Of a DNA stretch of 52,099 nt, positions 8,447 through 17,552 are shown in pieces (position 1 is the first letter of the stretch; every line of letters starts with the position of its first letter). Location of the stretch: contig JAJRUW010000029.1 in NCBI GenBank assembly GCA_024277615.1, positions 1 to 52,099 on the forward strand, written 5' to 3'. Source of the DNA: Fidelibacterota bacterium. Lineage in GTDB: Bacteria; Fidelibacterota; Marinisomatia; SCGC-AAA003-L08; JACNLC01. Both the position numbers and the translations under genes were made by a program. Under the pieces are notes generated by a model that was given only the letters and a program-made list of their open reading frames with translations, made no database searches and was not told where the DNA came from.

Positions 8447-8544
8447 CTACAGCCTTAAAATGATAAATCAACGTTGTAAACCTGTTAGGTATTGTAAATT
8501 TGTTATTAAGTAAAGTCCTGTTTTTTATCGGGTGGTAATAAAAA

Positions 8545-10206
8545 ATGAAAAAGTTTAAAGCTCTTGAATACAGTCCCGGTGCTGAAATTCCTCGAGTCAG
8601 ATCGTTGGATTTTCAACTCAGTACTGAACTTCAGGCCCTGAGGCAGGCCCTGTCGGAACCGACGGTGCTGGTGTTTCCCGATTCCTTTGCTGAGCAGTTA
8701 TTGGAATTCAGTAAAGTCATTGTGGACCGCAGAACAAAACACCCTGCCAAATCTCTGGCGACTCTGTTGCTCGGCTATGAAAAAATTCCTTTGATCCGCG
8801 GTGGATATAAAAATACCGGTCAACTGATTCGTAGTATCAAAACTCTGTTATTGCGTGCGGCGGCGGGGGCAGAGCACAATCTTTATTTAATAGCCATTCC
8901 CGGGAATCTTTTTGAGTCACTTTGGTTATTACGGAAATCGAAAACAGGAACGCCGGGAGGGAATGCCGGAAGAAAGTCAATTCCCACGGAATTGCGTCAA
9001 CGTTACCTCGGCACTTCATCGTATATCGAAAAGATTCATAAAATGATCATGCTGGCAGCAGGTAATTCCGAACCGGTGCTGATCCTGGGTGAAACCGGCA
9101 CAGGAAAAGAGATCATCGCCCAATCCATCCACCGTTACAGCCGGCCGGACAAGCCTTTTCAGGCCATCAACTGCGGGGCTATCCCGGCAGAACTGCTGGA
9201 ACTCACTTTGTTCGGTTACATGAAGGGATCACATCATCTGGCTGTCGTTGACACAAAAGGGGTTTGGGAGACTGCCGGAGAAGGGACGCTGTTTCTTGAC
9301 GAAATCGGAGATCTGGCTTTAAATCATCAGGTTAAAATTTTGCGAGCTCTGCAGGAAGGAAGAATCAGGCGTATCGGCAGCAATCAGGAAATCGAAGTAA
9401 AAGCCAGGGTCATTGCCGCAACCAACAAAAATCTGTCCCGGGAGGTCAGGCTGAATAACTTTCGAAAAGATTTATTGTCACGCCTGGATGTGATCCGGAT
9501 TGAAACACCACCCCTGCGTAAACATCCGCAAGACATACTACTCATTGCCCAGGTCAGATGGCGTGAAATTACGGAAAAAACAAGACCGCCGCTGACGGAT
9601 CATTTGTTAACTGCACTGAGTAAATACCATTGGCCGGGAAATGTGCGTGAGCTTGAAAACGTCATTAAAAAACTGCATTATCTCAATCCCGGTAATCGTT
9701 CTGTGAATATTGATAACCTCAATGATATTTTAACGAACAGCGATCTTAAATACCGCCTGGAGCAGCTTACACAAAGTCAGGGCAATGCTTTCGATATTGA
9801 ATTGTGGGTTGAGCCCAGCACCCGCGACTTCGCCCCGGATACAAAATTGTTCAATGTGGGAGATCCGGTTCAGCTGTGCGTCAGACCGGACCGGGAATGC
9901 CAGCTGTTTCTGTTCGATTTGGGGACGACGGGGGACATCACTTTTATTCCTCCAAATCCCGGCTTAAACAATCGGGTGCAGGCCGGGGAAGAAATTCGAA
10001 TCCCCGGAATTCTGAAAGGAACGGCGGGAAGTGAAACGCTGTTTGCCTTTGCCTCTTCTTCAGATCTGGACATCGATCCCGGACGCTGGTATTCTTCCGA
10101 AGAAGGTTTATGTGATATTCTGGATATGCTTGAAAAATACAATGCCGAAATTCAGGATAACACCATTGCTGTCAAATCACTTTCATTTGAGATAGCGGAA
10201 CGCTAA
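8545..10206 (+). CDS. AAA+ ATPase of sigma-54-activator ancestry, degenerate GAFTGA, fused to DUF4384
   Basis: A 553-residue protein. Residues 1-150 are an unrecognised N-terminal domain. Residues ~155-385 are an AAA+ domain of the bacterial enhancer-binding protein type: Walker A GETGTGKE (182-189), Walker B TLFLDEIGDL (248-257), an FRKDLLSRLDV arginine-finger region and sensor II WPGNVRELEN (363-372). The GAFTGA loop that contacts sigma-54 is replaced by GSHHLA (228-233) after LFGYMK. No C-terminal helix-turn-helix is visible. Residues ~416-515 instead match DUF4384 (IELWVEP, FNVGDPVQLCVRPDRECQLFLFDLG, FIPPNP, IRIPGIL). DUF4384 often accompanies caspase-like and CHAT proteins. First gene of a three-gene operon with a dockerin protein (12-bp gap) and a TPR-CHAT protein. 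It probably remodels a protein partner rather than activating RpoN; that is inferred. Confidence 0.85.
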   Translation: MKKFKALEYSPGAEIPRVRSLDFQLSTELQALRQALSEPTVLVFPDSFAEQLLEFSKVIVDRRTKHPAKSLATLLLGYEKIPLIRGGYKNTGQLIRSIKTLLLRAAAGAEHNLYLIAIPGNLFESLWLLRKSKTGTPGGNAGRKSIPTELRQRYLGTSSYIEKIHKMIMLAAGNSEPVLILGETGTGKEIIAQSIHRYSRPDKPFQAINCGAIPAELLELTLFGYMKGSHHLAVVDTKGVWETAGEGTLFLDEIGDLALNHQVKILRALQEGRIRRIGSNQEIEVKARVIAATNKNLSREVRLNNFRKDLLSRLDVIRIETPPLRKHPQDILLIAQVRWREITEKTRPPLTDHLLTALSKYHWPGNVRELENVIKKLHYLNPGNRSVNIDNLNDILTNSDLKYRLEQLTQSQGNAFDIELWVEPSTRDFAPDTKLFNVGDPVQLCVRPDRECQLFLFDLGTTGDITFIPPNPGLNNRVQAGEEIRIPGILKGTAGSETLFAFASSSDLDIDPGRWYSSEEGLCDILDMLEKYNAEIQDNTIAVKSLSFEIAER

Positions 10207-10218
10207 TGAGGAACAACC

Positions 10219-12045
10219 ATGAAAAATAAATATGCTTACGGGGCTCTTTTACTGTTAACCCCTTTGTTCGGTACGGTAATTCACGTAGGCTCCGGACAGG
10301 GTCTGCAACTGATTCAGGAGGGCATAAACAGCGCTGAGACCGGTGACACCGTTTTAGTGGATGACGGGCTTTATTTTGAAAACCTCCGGCTGAACAAGGA
10401 GATCGTGCTTGCCAGCAGGGTTTTATTTGATGATCCTGGCAGTTGGCAAAACAATCCCCATGTAATGAATACGGTCATTGATGGCAGTGCTGCCTCTCCG
10501 GAGGCTATTTATGGCAGTTGTCTGACCATAGTGCCTGCCCTTGATCCGGGTGGTATTCCGTTGTCCATTTCACCGCAGATCATAGGATTTACCCTGCAGC
10601 ACGGCATCGGCACCAGAGTAACGCAAATATCGCCCTTCGATGATAATTTCATTCAGCACCAGCGGTTGGGCGGTGGTGTTTTAGTTGCAGGGGTGACTCC
10701 CGTATTCAAATTTAACCGTTTTATTGAAAACGGATTATCGAACAGGGCAGCCGGGGTTGCCAAAGGCGGTGCGGCCTATGCCGGTACGGATGTGGATATC
10801 GATGAAATCAGACCAGGTTTGAACCTCCCGGGACAATTATTTCGTAATGACAGCCTGAGCTTTGCACATAATCTCTTTCTGTCCAATTCCGCAGCCATGG
10901 GGAAAACTATTTTTGTGGAGGGCTATACCGGGACACTTGATTTAAGTGATTGTTTATTTGATGTCTTTGATTGTGATTACCAGACGGTCTCGACAACCTG
11001 GGTTGCCTCGGGCTCTCAGGGACTGGAATTTGACTTCGCACTCGGTGAAGGGTTGAGTTGTGCCATTACTCATGATGTCTGGATCAGTCCGGCCGGTGAC
11101 GATGTGACGGGGACAGGTAACCCGGATCAGCCCTTCAGGACCATCGCGCACGCATTTGATGTGATATCAGGCAGTCCGGGTAACCCCATTGGTCTGCATT
11201 TGCTCCCCGGTATCTATGCCCCGTTTGAAAACGGTGAACAATTTCCTTTGAATCTGCCGGACAATTGCTTCCTGCTGGGTGATCCGACAGGGCCGGTTAT
11301 CATTGATGCGGATTCAACCGAGCGCGTGCTGACTCTGATGAATCTGGAAGATGCTCATCTTGAAAAAATAGCTATCACTGGTGGTCAGGCAACCGACGGA
11401 GGCGGTGGAGGGCTCAGGCTGTGGAACACTAATCTCGAGTTGCTGAATGTGACCGTTGCCGGCAACTCGGCACTCAGCGGCGGCGGAATTTATGCGGATA
11501 ACAGTGAAGTGCATCTGATCAATACGATTGTCTGGGACAATACAGTTCCTCAACTTCACTTCAACGGTCAACGCTTTCCTGCCCGCTGTGTGGTTGGCTT
11601 TTCGGATATCCAGGGAGGACAAAATGGGATCTATTCCAATCTGCCGGACAATATTTTCTGGCTGGAGGGGAATTTATCGCTATGGCCCCAGTTTATAGGC
11701 GAATTTTGCCTGGCTGATGCATCCCCTTGTGTAGATGCGGGAAGGCAGGATATGACTCTCGTTTACAATTCAGGCCAGGATACCCTTTTCATCCCGCCGC
11801 TCCCGTTTAGCGGTAACAATCCGGATATGGGCTCCTGTGAGAACCCAGGCGGAGCGCCTTTGATGGGCGATCTGGATCAAAATGGTGAACTGAATATTGT
11901 GGACATCGTCATTATGGTAGATTTGACCCTCAACGGCGGGGCTACTCCTTTTGAAATACTGGTGGCTGATCTGGATGGAAGCGGTGAAATCAACATCGTG
12001 GATATCGTGCTTCTGGTAGGAATAATTCTCGACACACAAGGTTGA
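10219..12045 (+). CDS. Secreted right-handed beta-helix protein with C-terminal dockerin
   Basis: A 608-residue predicted extracellular protein. It has an N-terminal signal/hydrophobic segment (residues 1-20), then repetitive beta-helix sequence, including a DUF1565-like piece near residue 287 (DVWISPAGDD, then PDQPFRTIAHAF) and classic parallel-helix rungs (ITGGQATDGGGGGLRLWNTN and NSALSGGGIYADNSEV). The C-terminus (about 549-608) is a dockerin type I pair, MGDLDQNGELNIVDIVIMV and VADLDGSGEINIVDIVLLV, with Asp/Asn calcium ligands. Unlike the divergent neighbour it has no sorting tail and ends at the dockerin. Beta-helix proteins of this type often bind or cleave polysaccharides, but no catalytic residues can be assigned. 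It is sandwiched in an operon between the AAA-DUF4384 and TPR-CHAT genes with 12-bp gaps on both sides. Confidence 0.85.
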   Translation: MKNKYAYGALLLLTPLFGTVIHVGSGQGLQLIQEGINSAETGDTVLVDDGLYFENLRLNKEIVLASRVLFDDPGSWQNNPHVMNTVIDGSAASPEAIYGSCLTIVPALDPGGIPLSISPQIIGFTLQHGIGTRVTQISPFDDNFIQHQRLGGGVLVAGVTPVFKFNRFIENGLSNRAAGVAKGGAAYAGTDVDIDEIRPGLNLPGQLFRNDSLSFAHNLFLSNSAAMGKTIFVEGYTGTLDLSDCLFDVFDCDYQTVSTTWVASGSQGLEFDFALGEGLSCAITHDVWISPAGDDVTGTGNPDQPFRTIAHAFDVISGSPGNPIGLHLLPGIYAPFENGEQFPLNLPDNCFLLGDPTGPVIIDADSTERVLTLMNLEDAHLEKIAITGGQATDGGGGGLRLWNTNLELLNVTVAGNSALSGGGIYADNSEVHLINTIVWDNTVPQLHFNGQRFPARCVVGFSDIQGGQNGIYSNLPDNIFWLEGNLSLWPQFIGEFCLADASPCVDAGRQDMTLVYNSGQDTLFIPPLPFSGNNPDMGSCENPGGAPLMGDLDQNGELNIVDIVIMVDLTLNGGATPFEILVADLDGSGEINIVDIVLLVGIILDTQG

Positions 12046-12057
12046 TTCAGTAGATAA

Positions 12058-14520
12058 ATGAGCAGAATACAAAATCGGGAATTACTGCTTGCAGCGGCGG
12101 AACAATTAGTTTCGGACGGTGACTTTATCCGGACGGCAGATTTTGGAGAGGCCGTTAAAACATATCTCTCTGCCGTCGAAACTTATCAGCAGGCGGGTGA
12201 ATCTGCGAAGTCAGCTGAGATTCTCAATCACAAAATTGGCATTTTGTACTACCACAGGGGTTTAAACCGGAAGGCAGCCAAGTGGTGGAAGAGTGCTCTC
12301 GAGATATATCTCGGACTGGGGGACCCGGCCGGGATCTGTGATGTCTGCAATAAGCTCGGTGTGGTCTATAAATTAATGGCAGAATATTCCACTGCGCTGG
12401 AATATTATCAAAAGGGTCTTGAATCCGCCCGACAGCTATCAGATGAAAAGGTAAAAGTCAAATTACTCAATAATCTGGGACTGGTCTATAAACTATTGGG
12501 GCATCCGCGCAGGGCAATTGAAAAATTTAAAGCCAGTCTGGACCTGAAACAGGCCTCCGGCGATGATATCGGAGCGGCAAATACACTGAATAATTTGGGG
12601 AATGTGTACAAATCACAGGGGGAACATGCCAAAGCCCTGGAAGCTCTCGAGGCAAGCCGTGCTATCTTTTCCCGGGAACTAAAAGCAAACGCAGATGATG
12701 ACGCCATTAATTTTGGCCTTGCTGCAGTGACACATGATATCGGCAATCTCCATTTTCAAAGCGGACAACTGGAAACCGCCATGGAATATTATAAGAAGTC
12801 GCTCAGTTATAACTGCAAAAATGGGAAAATCATAAGCCTCTTTGCTGATTACAGAGATCTCGGTGAAATCTATATCAGGTCGAAAAAGTTAGAGAGCGCA
12901 GAGCGATTTCTGCATCAGGCCAAGGGTATTGCAGAAAAAGCCGGTATGGAAGATTGTCTTTTCAGGGCGTATCAGTCATTAGGCAATCTGGAATCGGTAA
13001 AAGGGAATCTTGAAAAGGCTTTCGCCCATTTTAAAGACGCAATTGATATTCTCGAAGGTATCCGGGGAAATTTGCTGTACGAGAGCCATCAGACCGGATT
13101 TATGAAAGGTGCACTGGAGATTTACATTTCCGCCATAGCGGTGCTGATCCGTCTAAGGCGCGGAGAGGAGGCCTTCAGTTATCTTGAAATGATGAAAGCC
13201 AGGGCTCTGCTGGATGTCCTTGAAGGTGGTTTTTCTGATTTTGAAGAGCTTTTATCGGAGGAAGAGATCCTGAGAGAAAAAGAGCTGCTTGAAAAACTTG
13301 AAAAGCTGAACAGCGAGATTGCCGGACTCCGCTCATTCCAGCAATCGGAATTTTCTGCTTTTGCCATAATGCGCGAAAAAGCCCGCCGCGAACTGCATAC
13401 ATTTGAAGAAACATTGTACGTGACTCACCCGGATCTAAAAGAATTACGCGGTCGGGGGGAACCTCTGCCGTTCCGAAAAGCAAGAACCCTGATGAGCCGC
13501 GATGAGTTGGCCGTTTATTATCTCATGCTGGATCAGAAGCTGCTGCTCTTTTTGCTTTCCCGTAAAAAACTGGAAATCATCGAAAGGGATCTGTCCGCCG
13601 GAAAACTCAGGGAACAGGTGTTAGCTCTGCAGAATCCTTCCACCCTCTGGGATCATAAAGCGGCTCAGTTGCTTTACGAAGAACTCATCACTCCGATACT
13701 CCCTTTCGCCGACCATATCGACCGTCTTTGCATTATCTCTGATGGGATTTTAAACACTCTGCCCTTCCAGGCCCTTGAGAATCCCCGAACCGGGCGTTAT
13801 CTGATAGAAGATTTCGCAGTTTACTATGTGCCTTCGCTATCCGCCCTGAAAAGCGTTCGGAGTCTTGGGAATTACGGTACCAGCTCGTTACTGGCATTGG
13901 GAGATCCGCAGTTCGCAGAGCCCGAAAAGAGTGGACCTGCAAGCAGGGATAAACTGCTTTCCCTGACCCCTCTGCCTGCAACCAGGGAAGAAGTGACTGT
14001 ACTGGGGAAAGTCTATGAACCCAGGGTAAAAGTGCTCGTCGGAACAGAGGCAACCAAGACCAATTTTAAAAAATATGCCTCGCAATTTGGTGTTCTGCAT
14101 TTTGCAACTCACGCAGTTACGGATGAAATCCATCCGATGTTTTCCGCCATCGCCCTTGCCAGGGAAAACGGGGAATACGGTTTTCTAATCGCTAAAGAGA
14201 TCATCAAAATGGAGCTGAATGCTGATCTGGTTGTGTTGAGTGCCTGTAAGACGGCAACCGGCAAAGTTGTGGAAGGTGAGGGGATGTTAGGGCTTACCCG
14301 GGCATTCTTCTCCGCCGGAGTTCCCACGATAGTCGCTTCACTGTGGAATGTAGATGATCGCTCAACCCGGGAATTAATGGTGCAGTTTCACACGCGTTTT
14401 AGAAACCGGGAGCGTCCGGCAACAGCCCTGCGCGAAGCACAGTTGTATCTGTTGCGGGAGACCCAATATCAAAACCCCTTTTTCTGGGCTCCTTTTGTAT
14501 TGATTGGTGATTCGGAATGA
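12058..14520 (+). CDS. TPR-CHAT protein (caspase-like cysteine protease domain)
   Basis: An 820-residue predicted cytoplasmic protein with no signal peptide. Residues ~10-370 are about eight tetratricopeptide repeats (LLNNLGLVYKLLGHPRRAIEKF, then NTLNNLGNVYKSQGEHAKALE). Residues ~395-470 are a charged coiled coil (EELLSEEEILREKELLEKLE). Residues ~480-820 are a CHAT domain with the catalytic dyad in place: His685 in LHFATHA and Cys730 in VVLSACKTATG, followed by GEGMLGLTRAFFSAGVPTIVASLWNVDD. CHAT domains are clan CD (caspase/separase-like) peptidases, usually switched on by their TPR sensor region. No gasdermin, CRISPR-Cas or obvious toxin substrate is adjacent. The neighbours are an AAA-DUF4384 protein and a secreted dockerin protein. 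The protease fold is firm; its substrate is unknown. Confidence 0.93.
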   Translation: MSRIQNRELLLAAAEQLVSDGDFIRTADFGEAVKTYLSAVETYQQAGESAKSAEILNHKIGILYYHRGLNRKAAKWWKSALEIYLGLGDPAGICDVCNKLGVVYKLMAEYSTALEYYQKGLESARQLSDEKVKVKLLNNLGLVYKLLGHPRRAIEKFKASLDLKQASGDDIGAANTLNNLGNVYKSQGEHAKALEALEASRAIFSRELKANADDDAINFGLAAVTHDIGNLHFQSGQLETAMEYYKKSLSYNCKNGKIISLFADYRDLGEIYIRSKKLESAERFLHQAKGIAEKAGMEDCLFRAYQSLGNLESVKGNLEKAFAHFKDAIDILEGIRGNLLYESHQTGFMKGALEIYISAIAVLIRLRRGEEAFSYLEMMKARALLDVLEGGFSDFEELLSEEEILREKELLEKLEKLNSEIAGLRSFQQSEFSAFAIMREKARRELHTFEETLYVTHPDLKELRGRGEPLPFRKARTLMSRDELAVYYLMLDQKLLLFLLSRKKLEIIERDLSAGKLREQVLALQNPSTLWDHKAAQLLYEELITPILPFADHIDRLCIISDGILNTLPFQALENPRTGRYLIEDFAVYYVPSLSALKSVRSLGNYGTSSLLALGDPQFAEPEKSGPASRDKLLSLTPLPATREEVTVLGKVYEPRVKVLVGTEATKTNFKKYASQFGVLHFATHAVTDEIHPMFSAIALARENGEYGFLIAKEIIKMELNADLVVLSACKTATGKVVEGEGMLGLTRAFFSAGVPTIVASLWNVDDRSTRELMVQFHTRFRNRERPATALREAQLYLLRETQYQNPFFWAPFVLIGDSE

Positions 14521-14553
14521 GAATTACCGAATCCGGCGTGTGGATATCCCCGT

Positions 14554-15336
14554 TTACAGGGTATGGAGAATCCCCGTGAGCAGATCGGCAAAAGAATGTT
14601 TGACCCGTTCAGTGGTCTCCAAAACCTCGGCATGGGATAAGGGTTCGGATGAAAGCCCTGCCGCATAGTTTGTCAGACAGGAAATCCCCAGAGTTTTCAG
14701 TCACAGTTCTCTGGCTGTTCTAAGTTCCGGGACAGTGGACATCCCCACTGCATCGGCTCCGAGGGTTCTGATCTTTCTGATCTCGGCAGGTGTTTCATAA
14801 GTGGGGCCAAGGGTCCAGCAATATACACCCTGACGCAGTTGTAAATTATTTTGCCTGGCGATGTGCATTGCAATATCCGCCAGACCAGGATCATGATAAC
14901 CGCCGCCGGCCAGAACCGGCGGATCCTGGACAGAAGTACGGAAGGTGAAATCAAGGTGTGCGGTGATAACCATGAGGTCTCCCAGACTCCATTCCGGGCG
15001 CAGACATCCGGCTGCATTAGTCAGAATTACCGACGAACATCCGACGGCCTCGAAAACCCGGATGGGCAGGGTGACGGTTGCCAGAGGATGCCCCTCGTAG
15101 TAATGGAAACGCCCCCGGGCACATAGTACGGGCAGGCTCCCGATATATCCAAATGCGAATTCACCCACGTGCCCTGAGACGGAGGGCAAAGGATATCCCG
15201 GGATTTTGGCGTAGGGAAGTCTGGTCACACCGTTGAGTTGATTTGAAAAATCTGCCAGCCCTGATCCCAGCACAATGGCAACAGCAGGGGGTTCGGGAAC
15301 AGTGTGCAATATAAATTCTCTAATTTTAGCGATCAT
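14554..15336 (-). pseudogene. Purine nucleoside phosphorylase interrupted by an in-frame TGA
   Basis: A trimeric-type PNP (cleaves purine nucleosides with phosphate for salvage). The reading frame runs ATG 15336 to TGA 14701-14703 (211 residues) with the N-terminal hallmarks VLGSGLADF, GRFHYYEGH, ILTNAAG, LGPTYETPAE and GMSTVPE. Past the TGA the same frame continues for 48 codons, LKTLGISCLTNYAAGLSSE and SHAEVLETTERVKHSF, to TAA 14554-14556. That is the missing C-terminus of the family, including the Asn of the purine-binding TN.AAG motif. The TGA falls where relatives commonly carry Gly (ARxxGLxxLGIS). A truncated product should be inactive. Causes: a nonsense mutation, a sequencing error or readthrough. 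It lies 23 bp after rlmN and is probably cotranscribed. Confidence 0.85.
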
Positions 15337-15359
15337 CTTTTTCTTTTGGTGATTTATTT

Positions 15360-16448
15360 TCAGCTGCTACGAACGGCAAGTTGACCGCAGGCCGCAGCGA
15401 TATCCTGACCTTTACTCCACCTCACCAAGATTTGGATGTTGCCACGCCGGCGGTAAAGTATTTCCAGGAATTTTTCAATCACCTCCTCGTCCGGCCGCCG
15501 GTAGCGACCATCGGTTTCATTATAGGGTATGATATTGAGTTTACAGTCAAAATCCTTGATCATATTGATCAGTCTCACAGCATCCTCCGGCGAGTCATTG
15601 ATATCTTGCATGAGAATGTACTCGAACATAATCTTACGTTGTGAGTCCGATTGATACTCTCTCAATTCGGAAAATATTTTTTCAATAGACCAGGTATGAC
15701 TAACGGGCATGATCTTACTGCGGACGGCCTCAGTTGTAGCGTTTAATGACACGGCCAGTTTGTAACGTCGCTTTTCCCGGATGAAGCGTTGGATGCCCGG
15801 CAAAATCCCGGAGGTCGAAATTGTGATGCGGGTTGCACCGAGGTCGAAACCCTGCCGGTGATGAAATATATCGGCTGCTGTCATGACCCGGTCGTAATTC
15901 AGAAAGGGTTCTCCCATTCCCATGAAAACAATATTGGTCACGGGGACATCCGTTAGCTGATATGCGGCAATGAGTTGATCAATGATTTCACCCACGCTCA
16001 AATTACGCAGGAAACCCATCGAACCGGTGGCACAGAAATCGCAGTCCACATTACAGCCGATTTGGGAAGACAGGCAGACGGTGTGCCGGTTTTTTTCAAG
16101 CATACTCACCGTCTCCAGATGAAGATCATCGGCAGTTGTGAGCAGTAATTTTTGCGTGGTTCCCGTATCTGATTGTGTGACTTTTAGCAGCTCCAGAGTA
16201 TTAAATATACAATGCTCACGGAGGTATCCCCGGAACTCCCCGGAAATATTTGTCATGGTATCGGGGTTAGTTACCTGATGGCGATACATCCACTCAAAGA
16301 GCTGAAGGCCCCGGAACCGGGTCTGTCCTCTGTCAATGCACCAGGCTTGCAGCTCTTCAAGTGTCATACCTTTTAGAATTTGCCCTGGTCCGCTTGAGCG
16401 GCGCCCGTCAAGTAAATTTGTTGACGATGTTTTTCGAGTTGTTTCCAT
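15360..16448 (-). CDS. rlmN: 23S rRNA (adenine2503-C2)-methyltransferase / tRNA A37 methyltransferase RlmN
   Basis: A 362-residue radical-SAM methyltransferase. The 4Fe-4S cluster cysteines are Cys132, Cys136 and Cys139 (CNVDCDFCATG), preceded by TVCLSSQIG, and GMGEPFLNYD is the SAM-contacting GGEP-like motif. SVSLNATTE and the MFEYILMQDINDSPEDA segment are family-specific, and near the C-terminus VRWSKGQDIAAACGQL carries the methyl-carrying Cys of RlmN. It methylates A2503 of 23S rRNA in the peptidyl-transferase region and a tRNA adenosine. It heads a two-gene minus-strand unit with the interrupted PNP. The stop is TGA, with a TAA two codons later. Confidence 0.96.
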   Translation of the reverse strand: METTRKTSSTNLLDGRRSSGPGQILKGMTLEELQAWCIDRGQTRFRGLQLFEWMYRHQVTNPDTMTNISGEFRGYLREHCIFNTLELLKVTQSDTGTTQKLLLTTADDLHLETVSMLEKNRHTVCLSSQIGCNVDCDFCATGSMGFLRNLSVGEIIDQLIAAYQLTDVPVTNIVFMGMGEPFLNYDRVMTAADIFHHRQGFDLGATRITISTSGILPGIQRFIREKRRYKLAVSLNATTEAVRSKIMPVSHTWSIEKIFSELREYQSDSQRKIMFEYILMQDINDSPEDAVRLINMIKDFDCKLNIIPYNETDGRYRRPDEEVIEKFLEILYRRRGNIQILVRWSKGQDIAAACGQLAVRSS

Positions 16449-16566
16449 CCGGGGAATATTACAGAATTTTGCAGGAGCAGTTGCTAATTAAAATTTCAGT
16501 GAACATTCGTGTTGGTTGATGGTTTACGTCCCGTTTAGATTCCACCCCCGAAAATTTAGGAGAAAT

Positions 16567-17541
16567 ATGGATAATGTAAAATTAGTAGAAAAATTACACA
16601 GTCAAAAAGACAGATTGTACGATGAAATCGGCAAAGTGATCATAGGTCAGCAGGATATAATTGAACGCTTGTTTATCTCGCTATTGTGCAGAGGGCATAT
16701 TTTGCTTGAGGGTGTACCTGGGCTGGCCAAGACTCTGCTGATCAAAACTCTGTCAGATGTGATGGACCTTTCTTTTAATCGTATTCAATTCACACCAGAC
16801 CTGATGCCGTCTGATATCACGGGAACCGATATCATTGAAGATAATGCCGACACCGGTAAGCGGGAATTCAAATTTTTCCAGGGACCTGTTTTTGCGAATA
16901 TCATTCTCGCAGATGAGATCAACCGGACACCTCCTAAAACCCAGGCTGCTTTACTCGAAGCCATGCAGGAGCACAAAGTAACCACAGGCGGTAAGACCTA
17001 TACCCTGGAAGAACCTTTCTTTGTACTGGCAACCCAAAACCCCATTGAGCAGGAAGGGACATATCCCCTCCCCGAAGCCCAGCTGGACCGTTTCATGTTT
17101 AATGTATTTATTCGTTATCCTTCAGCTGCAGAGGAAGTGGAGATTGTAAAATCCACAACCGGGGCCTCTGATGTAATGCTTAACAAGATCATCAAACGAA
17201 AAGAGCTTTTGGAATTTCAGGAATTAGTACGCAATGTGCCGGTGGCGCATAATGTGATCGAATATGCCGTCGATATAGTGGGCAAAACCCGCCCCATGTC
17301 TGAAACGGCACCGCAATTTTCCCGGGACTGGCTTGATTGGGGGGCGGGTCCGAGGGCCAGCATGTTTTTAGTTCTCGGGGCCAAAGCCAGAGCCGTACTC
17401 GACGGCCGGACAACCCCTGATATCAGCGATGTGAAATCCCTGGTCAAACCCGTGCTGAGGCACAGGATCATCACCAATTTTAATGCTGAAGCCGACGGTA
17501 TAAAACCGGACGATGTTTTGGATAAGTTAATTGCCGACTGA
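16567..17541 (+). CDS. MoxR family AAA+ ATPase
   Basis: A MoxR-type AAA+ chaperone of 324 residues from the chosen start. The ATG at 16567 has AGGAG five bases upstream; an in-frame ATG at 16516 would add 17 residues without an SD. Seen: Walker A region LEGVPGLAKTLL, Walker B ILADEINRTPPKTQAALLEAMQE, the sensor-1 TQNPIEQEGTYPLPEAQLDRF signature of the MRP subfamily, and a C-terminal lid. MoxR ATPases typically work with a von Willebrand/DUF58 partner to mature or assemble protein complexes in or near the envelope. The DUF58 partner follows 11 bp downstream, so the pair is a two-gene operon. Confidence 0.95.
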   Translation: MDNVKLVEKLHSQKDRLYDEIGKVIIGQQDIIERLFISLLCRGHILLEGVPGLAKTLLIKTLSDVMDLSFNRIQFTPDLMPSDITGTDIIEDNADTGKREFKFFQGPVFANIILADEINRTPPKTQAALLEAMQEHKVTTGGKTYTLEEPFFVLATQNPIEQEGTYPLPEAQLDRFMFNVFIRYPSAAEEVEIVKSTTGASDVMLNKIIKRKELLEFQELVRNVPVAHNVIEYAVDIVGKTRPMSETAPQFSRDWLDWGAGPRASMFLVLGAKARAVLDGRTTPDISDVKSLVKPVLRHRIITNFNAEADGIKPDDVLDKLIAD

Positions 17542-17552
17542 GTTAGATTCGA

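Larger units (their letters stand above)
8082..8544. promoter_or_regulatory. Divergent intergenic regulatory region
   Basis: 463 bp with no gene, separating the minus-strand secreted dockerin protein from the plus-strand AAA-DUF4384/CHAT operon. It contains repeated TTGAGTT words (8231, 8276 and reverse complements), one perfect inverted repeat and a sigma-54-like promoter match, listed separately. AT-rich tracts (8185-8220 and 8480-8545) flank these. Confidence 0.5.

Noticed and set aside
12058-14520. CHAT-gasdermin or type III-E CRISPR (Craspase) system
   Set aside because: No gasdermin, Cas or CRISPR repeat was found near the CHAT gene.
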